From: Desmodesmus armatus
Lineage: Eukaryota; Chlorophyta; Chlorophyceae; Sphaeropleales; Scenedesmaceae
NCBI GenBank assembly: GCA_007449985.2
Contig: VIIQ02000265.1
Location: 28,738 to 92,737, forward strand
DNA length: 64,000 nucleotides
Direction of reading: 5' to 3'
This document shows, in pieces, positions 1 to 11,767 of this stretch (its first letter is position 1; the number at the start of each line of letters is the position of its first letter). A program made the position numbers and the translations under genes. Under the pieces are notes generated by a model, which worked only from the letters and a program-made list of their open reading frames with translations, made no database searches and was not told the DNA's origin.

Positions 1-3000
1 CACTGTTGTGGCCCATGGCCTTGCCACGGATCTGCAACCACAGCAACACACAGGACCGCAAACGTGTGAACCTTGGCCAAGTGTGACTGTTTGATGAGGG
101 AGCGCCCAATCATGTAGTGTCCTACAGCCTTGCCACAGATCTGAGAGCGAGATACAATCATAAACACGTAAACACCACATCATGTGGCCTATCTGAGATA
201 GGGCTGCACATGCACTCTGAAGGACAGACCCAAGCACACACATGTTATACTCTGAGTGACAAGCTAACCTTAGGTGTGCTGTGCTGTGCTGTGACACTGG
301 GCCAGATCAGATCCATGCACAAAGAGACTTGGCAGTACATTTTTGCAACACGTGCTTACCATGATGTATGACACTGGTGTGTCTGATCCCCTCTTGGCTG
401 ATGAGAAGGGGTACACACTCACACCACCTGTCTTGCGGCCAATGCGCTCAGTCAGCTCGATGAAGGACTCCTTGTCAGTGCCCATCTGCGCAAGTGGGAA
501 CGCAGCACACAACATGGGTCAGCGCAGCACGCAGCATGGGTCATGCTGCAGCACGCAGCATGGGTCAGCGCAGCACGCAGCATGGGTCATGCTGCAGCAC
601 GCAGCATGGGTCAGCGCAGCACGCAGCATGGGTCATGCTGCAGCACGCAGCATGGGTCAGCGCAGCACGCAGCATGGGTCATGCTGCAGCACGCAGCATG
701 GGTCAGCGCAGCACGCAGCATGGGTCATGCTGCAGCACGCAGCATGGGTCAGCGCAGCACGCAGCATGGGTCAGCGCAGCACGCAGCATGGGTCAGCGCA
801 GCACGCAGCATGGGTCAGCGCAGCACGCAGCATGGGTCAGCGCAGCACGCAGCATGGGTCAGCGCTGCACGCAGCATGGGTCAGCGCAGCACGCAGCATG
901 GGTCAGCGCAGCACGCAGCATGGGTCAGCGCAGCACGCAGCATGGGTCAGCGCAGCACGCAGCATGGGTCAGCGCAGCACGCAGCATGGGTCAGCGCAGC
1001 ACACGGCCCATTCTGCCAGCTGTGATGCCAGCCGCAACCCCACCTGGGCGGTGGGCACATATCATGAGGCAACTGTCTGCTCGCCATAGCAACCGACACA
1101 CAGTGTGACAGAATGTCCCGGGTTTGGGCTGCTGGGATAAGCAAAGTCAACACATGCGGCCACATGCATACGCAAAGGTTGCTGCAAGACATGTTCCCTG
1201 GCTGTTCTTGCAAGAACAATGGCTGAACCATGAGTCCCAACGACGCAGCCCCCCTCCCCTGCCCCCCGCTCACCCCCCTCCCCCCTCAGACTGCCCCGAC
1301 CTTCCCTCCCTACTCTCGCAAGAGACCCCCCCCAAACAAACAGCGCCTCCACCCTACCTGTGTGAGGCTCCTGCAGAAGAGTGGCACCAGGGGCAGCAGG
1401 TGTGCAGGCATGCCAGACATGTCCAGGGCCGCCTCAGCGTACAGCACATCATTCGTGAACAGCTCGTGTGCCAGCAGCTTGGAGCCCCCTGCTGTGTCGC
1501 TGATGGCTGTGGGGACCTTGGTAATGCTCTTCTTGATGTCTGACAGCTGCATAAGTGAGGAGGGGGGAGGGCCAGAAGATGTTAGGAAGGTGCGCAGGAA
1601 AGGGGGGCAATGCCAGCTGTAAAGGGTGGCAACGTTGTGTTGCATGACAGCAATTATCAGAGAACAGCTCGTGGGCCAGCAGCTTACTGCCCCCCGCTGT
1701 GTCACTGATGGCTGTGGGGACCTTGGTGATGCTCTTCTTGATGTCAGACAGCTGCAGGGGGGGGGGGGGGGGGGGGGGGGGGGGGAGGGGGGGGGGCAGG
1801 GGGAGGGGAGGGGGGTGGCAAGAAAATTGTCAGGCAGGTGAGCAAGATGACAGCCAGGAAAGGGTGGCATTGCCAATTCATCGGCGCCCGCAATGTGCTG
1901 TGTTGCGTGGCCTATTATGTCAGGCAACAGCTCGTGGGCCAGCAGCTTGGAGCCGCCTGCTGTGTCGCTGATGGCTGTGGGGACCTTGGTGATGCTCTTC
2001 TTGATGTCCGACAGCTGCGGGGGTGGTGTGAGGCAGGGGGGGGGGGCAAGACAGATATCAGGCAGGGAAGGGGTGCATTGCCAGCTAGTAGATGGTGGCA
2101 AAGTTTTGGTGCATGGTAAAAACTGTTAGTTACTTCTAGTAGCAGGCAACAGCTCGTGAGCCAGCAGCTTACTGCCCCCCGCTGTGTGGCTGATGGCTGT
2201 TGAGACCTTGGTAATGCTCTTCTTGATGTCCGACAGCTGCGGGGGTGGTTGTGGGGCCAAGGCCGGGGGGGGGGGGGTGCAAGAAAGATGTCAGGCAGGT
2301 GCACAAGAGAAAGGAGAGGAAGGGGGGGGATATTGGCAGCCCATAGGTGGTGGCAAAATGTGTCATGTAGTAGGAGAACAGCTCATGGGCCAGCAGCTTA
2401 GAGCCCCCTGCTGTGCCAATGATGGCTGTGGGAACCTTCACGCTGCTCTTTGGGTGTCTGACAGCTGCACCAAAAAATGGGTGAAGGGACACTAAGTGTT
2501 TGGTGGGTCTGTGGATAGCAAAGCGCTGATACTAGAAGGATGGATTGGTTGAAAATCAACGGCAGAAGTGGCTGGGGCCGGGGGGGGGGGTAAAAGTTTG
2601 ACGATGCGTCTGCGCTGGCCAACCAAGCAAGCTATGTGCATCACAGCCTCAAGTTGTGCAACCATTGTGCTGCTGCATCTGTTGTAGACCAGGCAAAGGT
2701 AGCTTCGCCTGCTCTAAAACAGGTGCAGCAGCACAGTAGAAACACACATTCAGGCTGCATTGCAACAGTGCTTGGCTGTAGTGCAGCAGTGCTTGAATTG
2801 TCTCCACTCACTCGGGCATTGCTGAAGTAATATAGAGAAGCACAGGTAGTAGCAGCGGAGTGTTGAGTAACTGCAACACGCTGCCACCCAACACCTACCC
2901 AGATCAGCCAAAAAAACCCTCCCTTCCTGTAGTGAGGGCAACCCTCTGCCCCATGGCACACTTACTATCCCCCTCCCCTTTACCCCCTCCCCCATATCCC

Positions 3001-6000
3001 CTCCCCCCCCCCCCTACTGCATCCCCTGTTCCCCCTCCTCCCTTGACCCCATCCCAGTATCTCCTGCCCCCTCCCCCATAGCCCCGTACCCCCCCCCCCC
3101 CCACACCCACCTGCAGTGATGGCATGCATGTGAGTGCCTCAGGGCTGTCAGGTGTCTCCTGGCGCTCCTTCAGGGCCTGAGTCTCCTGAACTACACCCTC
3201 AAGCTACAAGGCGAGAGGCAGACGTAAGCAGCAACAGATACAATGAGTGAGTGAGTGAGTGAGTGAGTGAGTGAGTGAGTGAGTGAGTGAGTGAGTGAGT
3301 GAGTGAGCGAATGAGTTAGTGAGTGACATGACCTCTGCAGGAGGACTTGCAAGTACATGTGAGCAACAGGGCAGGGAGGTGCTGGTGCAGCATGCTGGAA
3401 CACCTCACCCCCGAACCAACAGCACCCTGCTGACAGCACACAAGGGGGCCACACATGGACTAACCCCCCCCCCCCCCCCGCCCCACCCCCCCCCTATTCA
3501 CCTGCTCTGTGCTCATAGCTGCCCTGAGTCCCTCCAGCTTCTGCTTCTCATCTGACTCAATTTTAGCACCCAGCTCCTGGTCAGGGAGCATCACAACAGT
3601 CACCCTGCACACACACAGGCACACAAATACACACCATCAGTCATCATGACATGTACCTGCTGGATGCAAGTCACTTGTCAACACATGCTGCATGGCTTGA
3701 CAAGGGGTGAGTAATCACTATGTTGGGTGAATTCAACACTGGATCAACCCTTTACCTGCCAGGAGAGTATTTAAAGTAGCAGAAGTGAGGCCTACATTGA
3801 AGCAAAAAACTTTTGGGGGACTCGTCTGCTGAAGGCCGCAGCGGGCTTGCCGGAAAGCTGATCTCGCGGTCGCCCGTACCTGTGCTTGTTGTCCAGCAGG
3901 TACTTGTGGATGAGGGGGCCAAACACATCCCTGCCTGATGCCAGCTCAGCCTTGAAGTGGTTCAGGGCCTCCTCCCACTGACACAGCACAGCACAGCACA
4001 GCACGGCATGCGCAGGAAGGCAGAGCACACGACAGGCAAGCCGAACACGTCAGCAAGGGAAAGCAAGTCGAGTAACACAATGTCTAGCTCAGGGGTGTGG
4101 GGCGTGACGACAAACAACCACAACCCTTCAGGGCCCCATCCATACCCAGCAATGGCATATGATCTCTTCCATTGGGCGCCACGCCCTGTCAAGGAGGCAG
4201 GTGACCTGCAGGACTGTCAGGCTGGCAGCCACTCCATCCCCCTCTTGTCCTTCGCCCTCCCCGTCCATGCCCCCTGTTAGGTGCGACAGGGGGCAAGAGG
4301 AGGTGACAAGAGAGTGCAGAGGCCGCGGGGGGGGGGGGTGCTTTGTAAATGCAACTAGCATAGTATCCCCTTACCTGGATGGGTGTGTACGGGTCCCTGT
4401 CATAAATTCATGCCCCCCTAGCCCTCAGCATCAGGCTCAAGCCACGTGAAAATCAGGCAGCAGGGGGGGGGGGGGGGGGCTCCCGGGGGGGGGGGGGGGG
4501 GGGGGGGGCGACGAGAGAGGGGGGGGGGGTGTTAAAGGGGGGTGCTGCAGGCTGTGCCCTTACCTGGATAGGTGTGTACGGGTCCCTGTCATAGATCCAT
4601 GCCCCCATAGCCCTGAGCGTCAGGCTCAGGCCACGATGAAATCAGGGGCCAGGGGGAGGGGGCGGCAGGGGGGGGGGGGGGGGGGAGGGGTGGGGAAGGG
4701 AGGGGGGTGCTGCAGGCCTTGCCCTTACCTGGATGGGTGTGTACGGATCCCTGTCGTAGATCCATGCCCTCATAGCCCTCGGCATCAGGCTCAGGCCACG
4801 TGATAATCAGGGGGTGGGGGGGGGGGGGGGAAGGGGGGAGGGGGTGGGGAAGGGAGGGGGGTGCTGCGGCCTTGCCCTTACCTGGATGGGTGTGTACGGG
4901 TCCCTGTCATAGATCCAAGCCCCCATAGCCCTGAGCATCAGGCTCAGGCCACGTGGGAAGCTGCCTGTGTTGTTCTCCCTCAAGCTGAACTCAATAGTGT
5001 TGATGGCAGCCTCAACAGCGCCAGCACTGAACCCTGACTGCGCCATCTCTGCCAGCTTTTCGAGGACCAGCTTCTCCACGGCATCCACATTGGAGGGGTC
5101 AACACCCTGTGAATGTATTTGGGGGGGCAGGGGGAGAGCGGTGTAGGGCAGTGGCGATACACGTTGATGAGCGAAAAGCACAAGAGAGGGGGGAGTGTCA
5201 GGCTGAACTCAGTAGTGTTGATGGCAGCCTCAACAGCACCAGCACTGAAACCTGACTGCGCCATCTCTGACAGCTTTTCGAGGACCAGCTTCTCTACTGC
5301 ATCCACGGACAGGTCAACACCCTGTTTGAGGAGGGGGGTGTGTGCAACAGCAGAGGCAGTATGTGTAAGTGAGCAGAGGGCACGGAGGGCACAGGGAAGG
5401 GGGGGGGGGAGGGAAGGAACATGAGTTGTCAATGGTGTAAATGGCGGCCTCAACAGCACCAGCACTGAACCCTGACTGCGCCATTCCTGACAGCTTTCCA
5501 AGGACCAGCTTCTCCACAGCATCGACGTTGGAGGGGTCAACACCCTGTGTGTGATGTGTGTGTGTGTGTGGGGGGGGGGGGGGTAAGGCAGTGGCGATAG
5601 AAGATGATGAGCGAAGAGCACAAGAGGGGGGAATGTTTCACTGGTGTTAATGGTGGCCCCGACAGCCTGTCGACCGCCACTGAACCTGACTGGGCTATCT
5701 CTGCCAACTTGTCAAGGACCAACTTCTCAACAGCATCAACGTTGGAGGGGTCAACATGTCAGGTCAGGTTGCGGCAGAGGGTTTTTTGCGGCGGATGCAC
5801 GCCAGTGCAGGCGTTCCTACCCGGGAGAGCTCGCCTCTCTCAGGGTTTGCTTGCCTGAAATGCACGGCGCAGTCAGTGCTGAACACCTGAACCCTCCAGC
5901 TTGACCAGCACAGACACAAATCATAAGTGTGCCTGTATCTAGCTGGCGTACCACGCCACGCTGTGCACACACGCCATCATACGGCGTGACAAAGGGTGTC

Positions 6001-8582
6001 ACGCCGCCAACTAAACAAGTCACGAAACCTCACACAAGCTTCATTCAGGCCATGCCAGCCCACCACCATCCAGTAAATGCAAAACTTGGGTTCAACCACT
6101 TTGAACCCACCTTGAGGCCTACACTGAAGACAGGCTGCTTCAGCTCATCATCCATGCCTCCCCCCACCAGTGCAGCACCCAGGCCACTGTCATTGAGTGC
6201 CTTGCGCAGGGGGGCAGCGGGTGTGCCCAGCAGCAGGTAGTCCAGGAAGCCTAGAGCCAGCTCAGTCTCCACGTCGAGGGGCTCCTGGGTCAACACCCAG
6301 TTGACGGCTGCGTAGGCCTGCAGGGGGGTGTGACATTTGATTAGGGCAGGTAATTGCAACTGCAGTGCGCAGTTGCACTACATCAAGGCTGGTGTGCGCA
6401 CTTGCACTCAAACACGGGCATCAAATTGACCACAAGTCAGATGGTGCCCTGCTGCCTCCAGATTGGTGCACAACCACCAATTTATCCGGCTGAGCAGCTT
6501 GCACCAACTCCCCCTCGTCCATCATCCCCTCCTTGACCTGTTTCTCCCCCCCCCTCCACACACACCCACCCACCTTGCCGCTGTCCTCCTCGCTGTCTCC
6601 TGCTGCGTAGTGCGCAGTCACACGGCGTGGCTCCTGAAGCAGCGGCTGCGTGGCCACTGCACTGTCAACAGGACGAGCCTCAAACTCACTGCACAACAGC
6701 GGCACAATGACACATGCACATACGTTGAAAAAAGACGCACATGGAGCGAAAGATTGAGGGAGGATATGATGATATCGCGGCAAGTCGCTGTGTGTCGGTG
6801 GCCAGGGAGGCGCTCTGGAAAGATGTTGTCTAGATGATGCAAAAATGCAGGCGCTGTGGTTGAATTCTTGCATTCCTCCTGGCCTCATCCAGGGTAACCT
6901 TGCAATGTATCCCTTCGCCCTTCCCTGCACACCACCCCCACGCACCCCCCTCCCTCCCTGGCATGTTACAGTTTGTATCTCCCCCCACCTGAGGTACTCG
7001 TCGAGTATCTTCAGGCGCTTTGTTGGGTCGTCATCACCGTAGAACCAGAAGCGACCGTTGCTGGGGTGGTAGTACCGGGCATGGAAGTCCTGTGGGGGTG
7101 TTGTGGTGGCGGTGGCGGCGGTGAGTGTGTGTGTGTGTGTGTGTGGGGGGGGGGGGACAAGGCAGTGTGCGAATCAAACATATCGCTCTGGATAGACCGC
7201 GTTGAGTGCTGACAGCTGTGGGGATGTTGTTTCACTGGCTCCATCCTGATCGATAGTTCATCCGCCAGTGAACTGTTGGCAACATGTGGCGTACTTGGAC
7301 TTGAAGTTGCATCATTCTGACGGCCTGCCCTGTGTCTGTCGCACACCATGTATGCAATTTACCATGTGCAATCAAAGCGGGGCTGCGGTCAAAACAGCAT
7401 GCCTGTGCTTGACAGAAACATGTGTGGGTGTGAGTACAGCCGCAGATACGGTTGATGGCACCAGGGCGATTTTTTCGGGGGGGGGGGGGGGTAGGGTGCA
7501 GACACAGTGAACACAATAAAGAAGGAAGGGGCAGGGTGCAAGCAAAGTAAAAACAGCAGCCTGGTCTCACCTGGAACTGCTCAAAGGTGAGCTGTGGGAT
7601 GACGGTGGGGTCACCTCCACTGTCGTGGCTGTATGTGTTGTCGGGGAACAGTGCCTGCGCAGCACACAGCACAGCACAGCATGGCATGGCTCAGCACGCC
7701 GTTCCATGGACAGCACCGCATGGCTCAGCATGCATGTATGCAGCTTGCTCCTTCCCTCCCCAATAATGAAACTATCGCTTACAGTGCTCAGATCCGTGAG
7801 TGTTGTGCATGTATGTGTGAACATATGTGTGCCTCCTGGTCCATCACCTCCCCCCCCCCCCCCCCCCGGGCCCAAAAAACATCACGCCCCCCCCCCCCCA
7901 CCACACACACACCCTCCCACCCACCTGCTGCACTGTGCGGTAGAACATTGAGTCAGGGCTGCTGTAGACTCCCTTCATCTCGTTGAACACCACACCCTTG
8001 TAGGTCAGGGGGTCAGATGGGTCGTCCAGCTCAAGGTGCCAGCCCTCCTGCAGCACCACAGCACAGCACACCACACCACAACACAGTAACACCATAGCAC
8101 AGCACAGCATAGTGTGCACACACAATGTGGCCAAATGCATTTCTTCGAGTACGGTGTCTGTTACTGGACACCAGTGCTCTGAGTGTCAAAACACATGTTG
8201 GTTGACTGCAGCAGCAGTTTGACTGAAAGTCCCAGCAATGTGCAGCGCACAGACAGTGCCACGGTGTCTGCTGCTGCTGCTGCTGTCCGCACCTGCTCAA
8301 AGGTGCGCTTGTCGTTGACACACTTGGGGTGCAGCACGGCATCCAGGTACACATCAACAAGGTTGTAGAAGTCCTGGACAACACGACATGGTACAGGACA
8401 GACAGGCACGAAAGCAAACACATATGTGTTGACAACCAAGCAGCGGCATTTGCACAGGTAGGGCAGCAGCCAAACCAAGCACAGCGGTGGCTACAGAAGA
8501 CCGTACGCCTGTAAACACAGTTGATGTTGCTGTGCGCTCTTGCTGCAGCTGCTGCTCAGCTGACCCTGGTGCTGACCCCATC

Positions 8583-8628
<46 letters not shown>

Positions 8629-10045
8629 ATGGCGCACCTGTGCGTTGGTTGATGCCACTGGGTAGCATGTCCTGTCGGGGTATGTGAATGCGTTGAGGAA
8701 GGTGTTGAGGCTGCCCTTCATCAACTCAACAAAAGGCTCCTTGATGGGGTACTTCCTGTTGAGGGGTGGGTGTGTGTGGTGGTGGGGGGGGGGCAGGAGG
8801 CAAGATAAAATAAAGGACTCATTTAGGACAGCAGAAAAAGAAATCGATGGTGTGACAGTGGCGATGTGACATTGGCGTGTGTGTTGACGTGACATGTTGG
8901 GTGACGGGGTCAACTTGATGGGGCAACACCCTACACAAGCTGGATGCTCTCTCCTCCCTGCGTCTCACCTGCTGCCACAGAGCACGCTGTGCTCCAGGAT
9001 GTGTGGGATGCCTGTGCTGTCGCTGACAGGGGTGCGGAACACAGCACCAAAGGTCTTGTTCTCATCACTGTTCACAACACTGATCAGCTGAGCGCCTGCA
9101 GGAGAGGAAATACAAACAGGCAGCAAAAGCGGTGGGAAAGAGCAGCAGCAACAACAGCAGGTCAGTACCACCTGGCAAGCTAGGCAGCAGTAGAGAGGGC
9201 ACAGCAGCACAGCCACACAGAATGTAGTTAGTTAGGGTTTTAGGGTTCATGATTTAGAGTTTAGGCAGCAGCGTGTAGACCTAGGGGCTCTCATAACTTG
9301 TCATGTTCAGCCCTTCAGGGCATGTTCATGTTCATGCCAGGCCCAGATGGCACTCATGATGAACACTGATGGAAGGTGCACGCTGACGTCTGCACAGTTG
9401 GACCCAACTGCTGCTGTGCGCACAGTCGACAGACCCTGTCAGCAAAACAGGTAACGCCCCCAGTCACTCAACGACAGTAAGGCATTGAACCTGCGTGTAA
9501 CCCTTACCCCGTTTTATGACTACAACCACTCATTTCAAGCTTTCGAGATTTGAATTCTGGCAACAACCATAAATCAGGTGTCTGTATCCATGACAACCAG
9601 CCTGCACCCACCTGTCTTCTCGTGCTTGTACATGAGCACGTGTGAGTCATACTCCCGCACAAACTGCTGCTGCACCAGGTTGAAGCCGTGGGCCTGCTTC
9701 ACAAACTCCTTGGACTGCTGTGCTGCTGCTGCTGAGGGGGCGGCCACAGCCATGGCGGACAGGCTGCGGCGGCTGCGGGGGGCTGACAGACCCTGAAGCA
9801 CACCACCTGGGGGGGAGGGGGGTGGGTGGGTGGGTGGGTGGGTGGGTAGGTGGGAGTGGAGTGCGGTGCGGTGAGGGTGGTAGGGGGGGCAATGGTGGTG
9901 GTGTGTGTGCTAGTCAGTACAATGCACTGAGATGGAAGACAAGGAGGACGGCAAGTGCAGCTGCCCTGGGCAGCTGCATGGTGCTGTGAGCGCCACCAAT
10001 GCATGCATGCAGACAAACCATTTGAGGCTCGGGAGCCCTTGCAAT

Positions 10046-10076
<31 letters not shown>

Positions 10077-11767
10077 GGTACTGTACATTCATGGTACGGT
10101 GTGGATGCCACCTGAAGCACTTGCACTGCTCCACTGAAGGGAGCCTGGATGTACGTGGCCACAACCACGGTGATCAAGACCATGTACATTCAGGCTCCTT
10201 TCAGTGTAGCAGTGCAAGTGCGTCAGGCAACAACCACACCACACCACACCACACCACACCACACCACAGAATGTGTGTCAAAATGTCACATACGATTGCG
10301 GTGCTGTCTGTCAATTATGCGGAGCAAAACCGTAAGGTGAAGGCTTGACTGAACAAGGGAGCTGCCTGCTAGTCAGTACAATGCACTAAGATGGAGGGCA
10401 ACAAAAAAATGAGGGCGGCTGCCCTGAGCAGCTGCACGGTGCCAAGACAGCCACCAATGCATGCATGCAACAACAACCCAGTGGAAGCTGGCAGGAACAC
10501 TTTCAAGGGCGATTGAGCCCCTTATATTGAGGGTGTGGGGTGGAGGCCACCCTGAAGCACTTGCGCTGATCCAGATGATGGGAGCCTGAGTATACTACAC
10601 CCACAACCACTACAGTGGTTCTGGGCCAAGTACACTCAGGAGTCCACCAGTGCAGCAGTGCAAGTGCTTCAGGGCGGCAGCAACACCACAGCTTGAGTGT
10701 TGGATCCCACATGTGATTGCAGTGCTGTCGGTCATTTGCACGAGAGCACAACCGTAAGGTGAAGGCTTGACTGAACAGGGGAGCCGCCTGCTCGTCAGTA
10801 GATTGCACAGAGATGGAAGGCAAGGGGCGTGGGGATTGCAGCTGCCCTGAGCAGCTGCATGGTGCCTTGAGAGCCACCATTGCATGCATGCAGTGGTCTA
10901 TGTGAGGCTGGCAGGAGCCTTGCGATACTGTATATTCATGATCTGGCGTGGATGCCACCTGAAGCACTTGCACTGCTGCACTTATGGAAGCATGAACGTA
11001 CTTATCCGGAACCACTACACACGGTTGCAGACAGATACGTTCAGGCTCCCATCAGTAAGGCAGTGCAAGTGCTTCAGGCGGCATCCACAATGTACCACAT
11101 ATGCGTGTCATATGCGAAGTGTTGTGGATAGACACAACCCACAAGCCGTGTTGTTGTGACAGCCTGACTAAGCAGGGATTCCTCCTGATCATTCAAGACA
11201 CCCACTGACATATAAGGAGGGGACCTTGACTGAAAAAAACACTGCTGCATCGTGTCGTGAGAGCCACCACAACAAACATGTACGCAGCCCCGCTGAAGCA
11301 CATATGGCAGACTGCTCTAGACAACACCAAGCACCACAGATCCACTCACCGCACAGCCTGTTTGACCATGCTGCTGCTGTTACGCTCCGTGTACTGTGAG
11401 ACAGGCTCCTGCTGCTGCTGCTGAACAGGCCCCTGCTGACCTGTTGACCAAAGCACCACAGGAGCACCACACACACGACAACACTGTGTCAAGCATGGTG
11501 CATGCATGATGTGCTGATGAATGACACAAGCATGCTTTTAGAAACAGAACAGCTGCATGTGAAAGCATTTGCAGCATGAATGCACGCTCACACTCCACAG
11601 ACTTGGGGTTGAGGTGCCCTCGGTTGTGGATGGAACAGCAGGATGCAGTTGGAACACCTCCTGGGAGCAGCAGAGCCTGCATAAATCACCTGAGAAACTC
11701 CTAGACTTCTGGAAATGCTGTGTGCCTTGGTGGCTGGCCCAGCCACCGCGTTGGTGGAAAGCTGCAT
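1..11767 (-). CDS. PREP: Presequence protease PreP (M16C metallopeptidase), 3' end cut by window
   Basis: Organellar zinc protease that degrades cleaved transit peptides. Eighteen exons read in phase from right to left: 11767-11690, 11440-11350, 9806-9612, 9095-8969, 8755-8638, 8373-8293, 8047-7925, 7654-7571, 7089-6989, 6688-6574, 6317-6111, 5106-4882, 3977-3880, 3604-3502, 3203-3111, 1546-1358, 485-360, 31-1 (continues outside). This gives about 728 residues of a family usually near 1000. The inverted zinc motif HILEH lies near residue 153 and the third ligand in VVFNEMKG about 100 residues later, the M16C spacing. Other family blocks are NAFTYPDRTCYPVAS, SLRENNTGSFPRGLSLML and IGRKTGGVSVYP. 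The first two exons (Ser/Arg-rich, MQLSTNAVAG...) look like a transit peptide and join in phase, but are less certain than the rest. Introns contain degenerate exon copies (listed separately). Confidence 0.93.
112..148 (-). pseudogene. Decayed copy of the PreP exon at 1-31
   Basis: Reverse complement reads ICGKAVGHYM against IRGKAMGHNS in the true exon at 31-1, and an AG precedes both. It lies about 115 bp upstream of the true exon in the transcript, inside the intron. The copy covers only the exon start; no matching downstream part is seen. Confidence 0.6.
505..1003. repeat. 22/24-bp minisatellite in a PreP intron
   Basis: About twenty tandem copies of a 22-bp unit (cagcgcagcacgcagcatgg + gt). 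In the left half it alternates with a 24-bp variant (catgctgcag start), giving a 46-bp higher-order unit; the right half is pure 22-bp. It begins about 20 bp from the acceptor of the exon at 485-360. Open frames across it (QHAAWVSAARSMG-type) are repeat artefacts. Confidence 0.9.
1659..2464 (-). pseudogene. Four tandem copies of the 5' half of PreP exon 1546-1358
   Basis: Copies start at acceptor-like CAG sites with exon homology beginning at 1751, 2014, 2236 and 2464, each about 90 nt long (1659-1751, 1920-2014, 2147-2236, 2373-2464). Each encodes a version of LSDIKKSITKVPTAISDTAG followed by GSKLLAHEL, then leaves homology before the true exon's FTNDVLYAEA. Spacing is 205-263 bp and each unit carries intron sequence with a long C-run on the sense strand. 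None has the exon's 3' half or donor, so they cannot act as complete alternative exons. The true exon is the one nearest the next splice step. Confidence 0.85.
1757..1785. repeat. 29-nt G homopolymer
   Basis: Uninterrupted G-run on the plus strand (C-run in the PreP transcript) just upstream of an exon-copy acceptor. Similar runs occur near 2266-2277, 4463-4508, 4671-4685, 4821-4830 and 7480-7492. They form unusually long C-only polypyrimidine tracts in sense and possible G-quadruplexes on the other strand. Their lengths are likely to be unreliable in assembly. Confidence 0.9.
3243..3307. repeat. (TGAG)n microsatellite in a PreP intron
   Basis: About sixteen TGAG units directly upstream, in transcript sense, of the exon at 3203-3111; in sense it reads CTCA repeats and so forms part of the pyrimidine-rich tract. 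Confidence 0.9.
4375..4802 (-). pseudogene. Three tandem copies of the 3' end of PreP exon 5106-4882
   Basis: Segments ending at 4375, 4564 and 4729 repeat the last ~70 nt of the exon (RGLSLMLRAMGAWIYDRDPY TPIQ) plus its GTAAGG donor and following intron. The one at 4729-4802 reads RGLSLMPRAMRAWIYDRDPY. They lie 153-189 bp apart, downstream of the true exon, and have no exon start. They mirror the exon-start copies on the other side of the same exon. Confidence 0.85.
5214..5756 (-). pseudogene. Three tandem copies of the 5' half of PreP exon 5106-4882
   Basis: Blocks 5214-5321, 5437-5544 and 5651-5756 encode variants of GVDPSNVDAVEKLVLEKLAE (for example GVDLSVDAVEKLVLEKLSE and GVDPSNVDAVEKLVLGKLSG), continue to AAINT.E or AAIYTID, then run into shared intron sequence. 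Period is 211-223 bp. The nearest copy has an in-frame 3-nt loss; the farthest is most decayed and has lost its acceptor context. All lack the ENNTGSFPRG half of the exon. Confidence 0.85.
8584..8625. repeat. (CTG)14 in a PreP intron
   Basis: Fourteen CTG units on the plus strand (CAG in the transcript), 12 nt from the donor of exon 8755-8638. Confidence 0.95.
9913..11190. repeat. Three tandem ~420-460-bp repeats with internal foldback
   Basis: Units start at 9913, 10372 and 10794 with gtcagta..aatgcac.gagatgga (diverged in the third), and a decayed fourth remnant follows to about 11290. Each has a CAGCTGCC/GGCAGCTG block, a catgcatgcatg block, and a pair of inverted arms related to gaagcacttgcactgct (in unit 1 about 10107-10162 and 10179-10228). 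The arms match at most positions over ~50 nt, so each unit can fold into a hairpin. The array sits in the PreP intron between exons 2 and 3. No coding potential is seen. Confidence 0.8.

Noticed and set aside
343..1108. Plus-strand open frames of 160-248 codons
   Set aside because: They translate the 22/24-bp minisatellite in a PreP intron; composition is purely repeat-driven.
9227..9266. Telomere-like ttagggttttagggtt (also near 42410-42455 and 47610-47635)
   Set aside because: Only one or two degenerate units each, inside introns; not enough to call interstitial telomere repeats.
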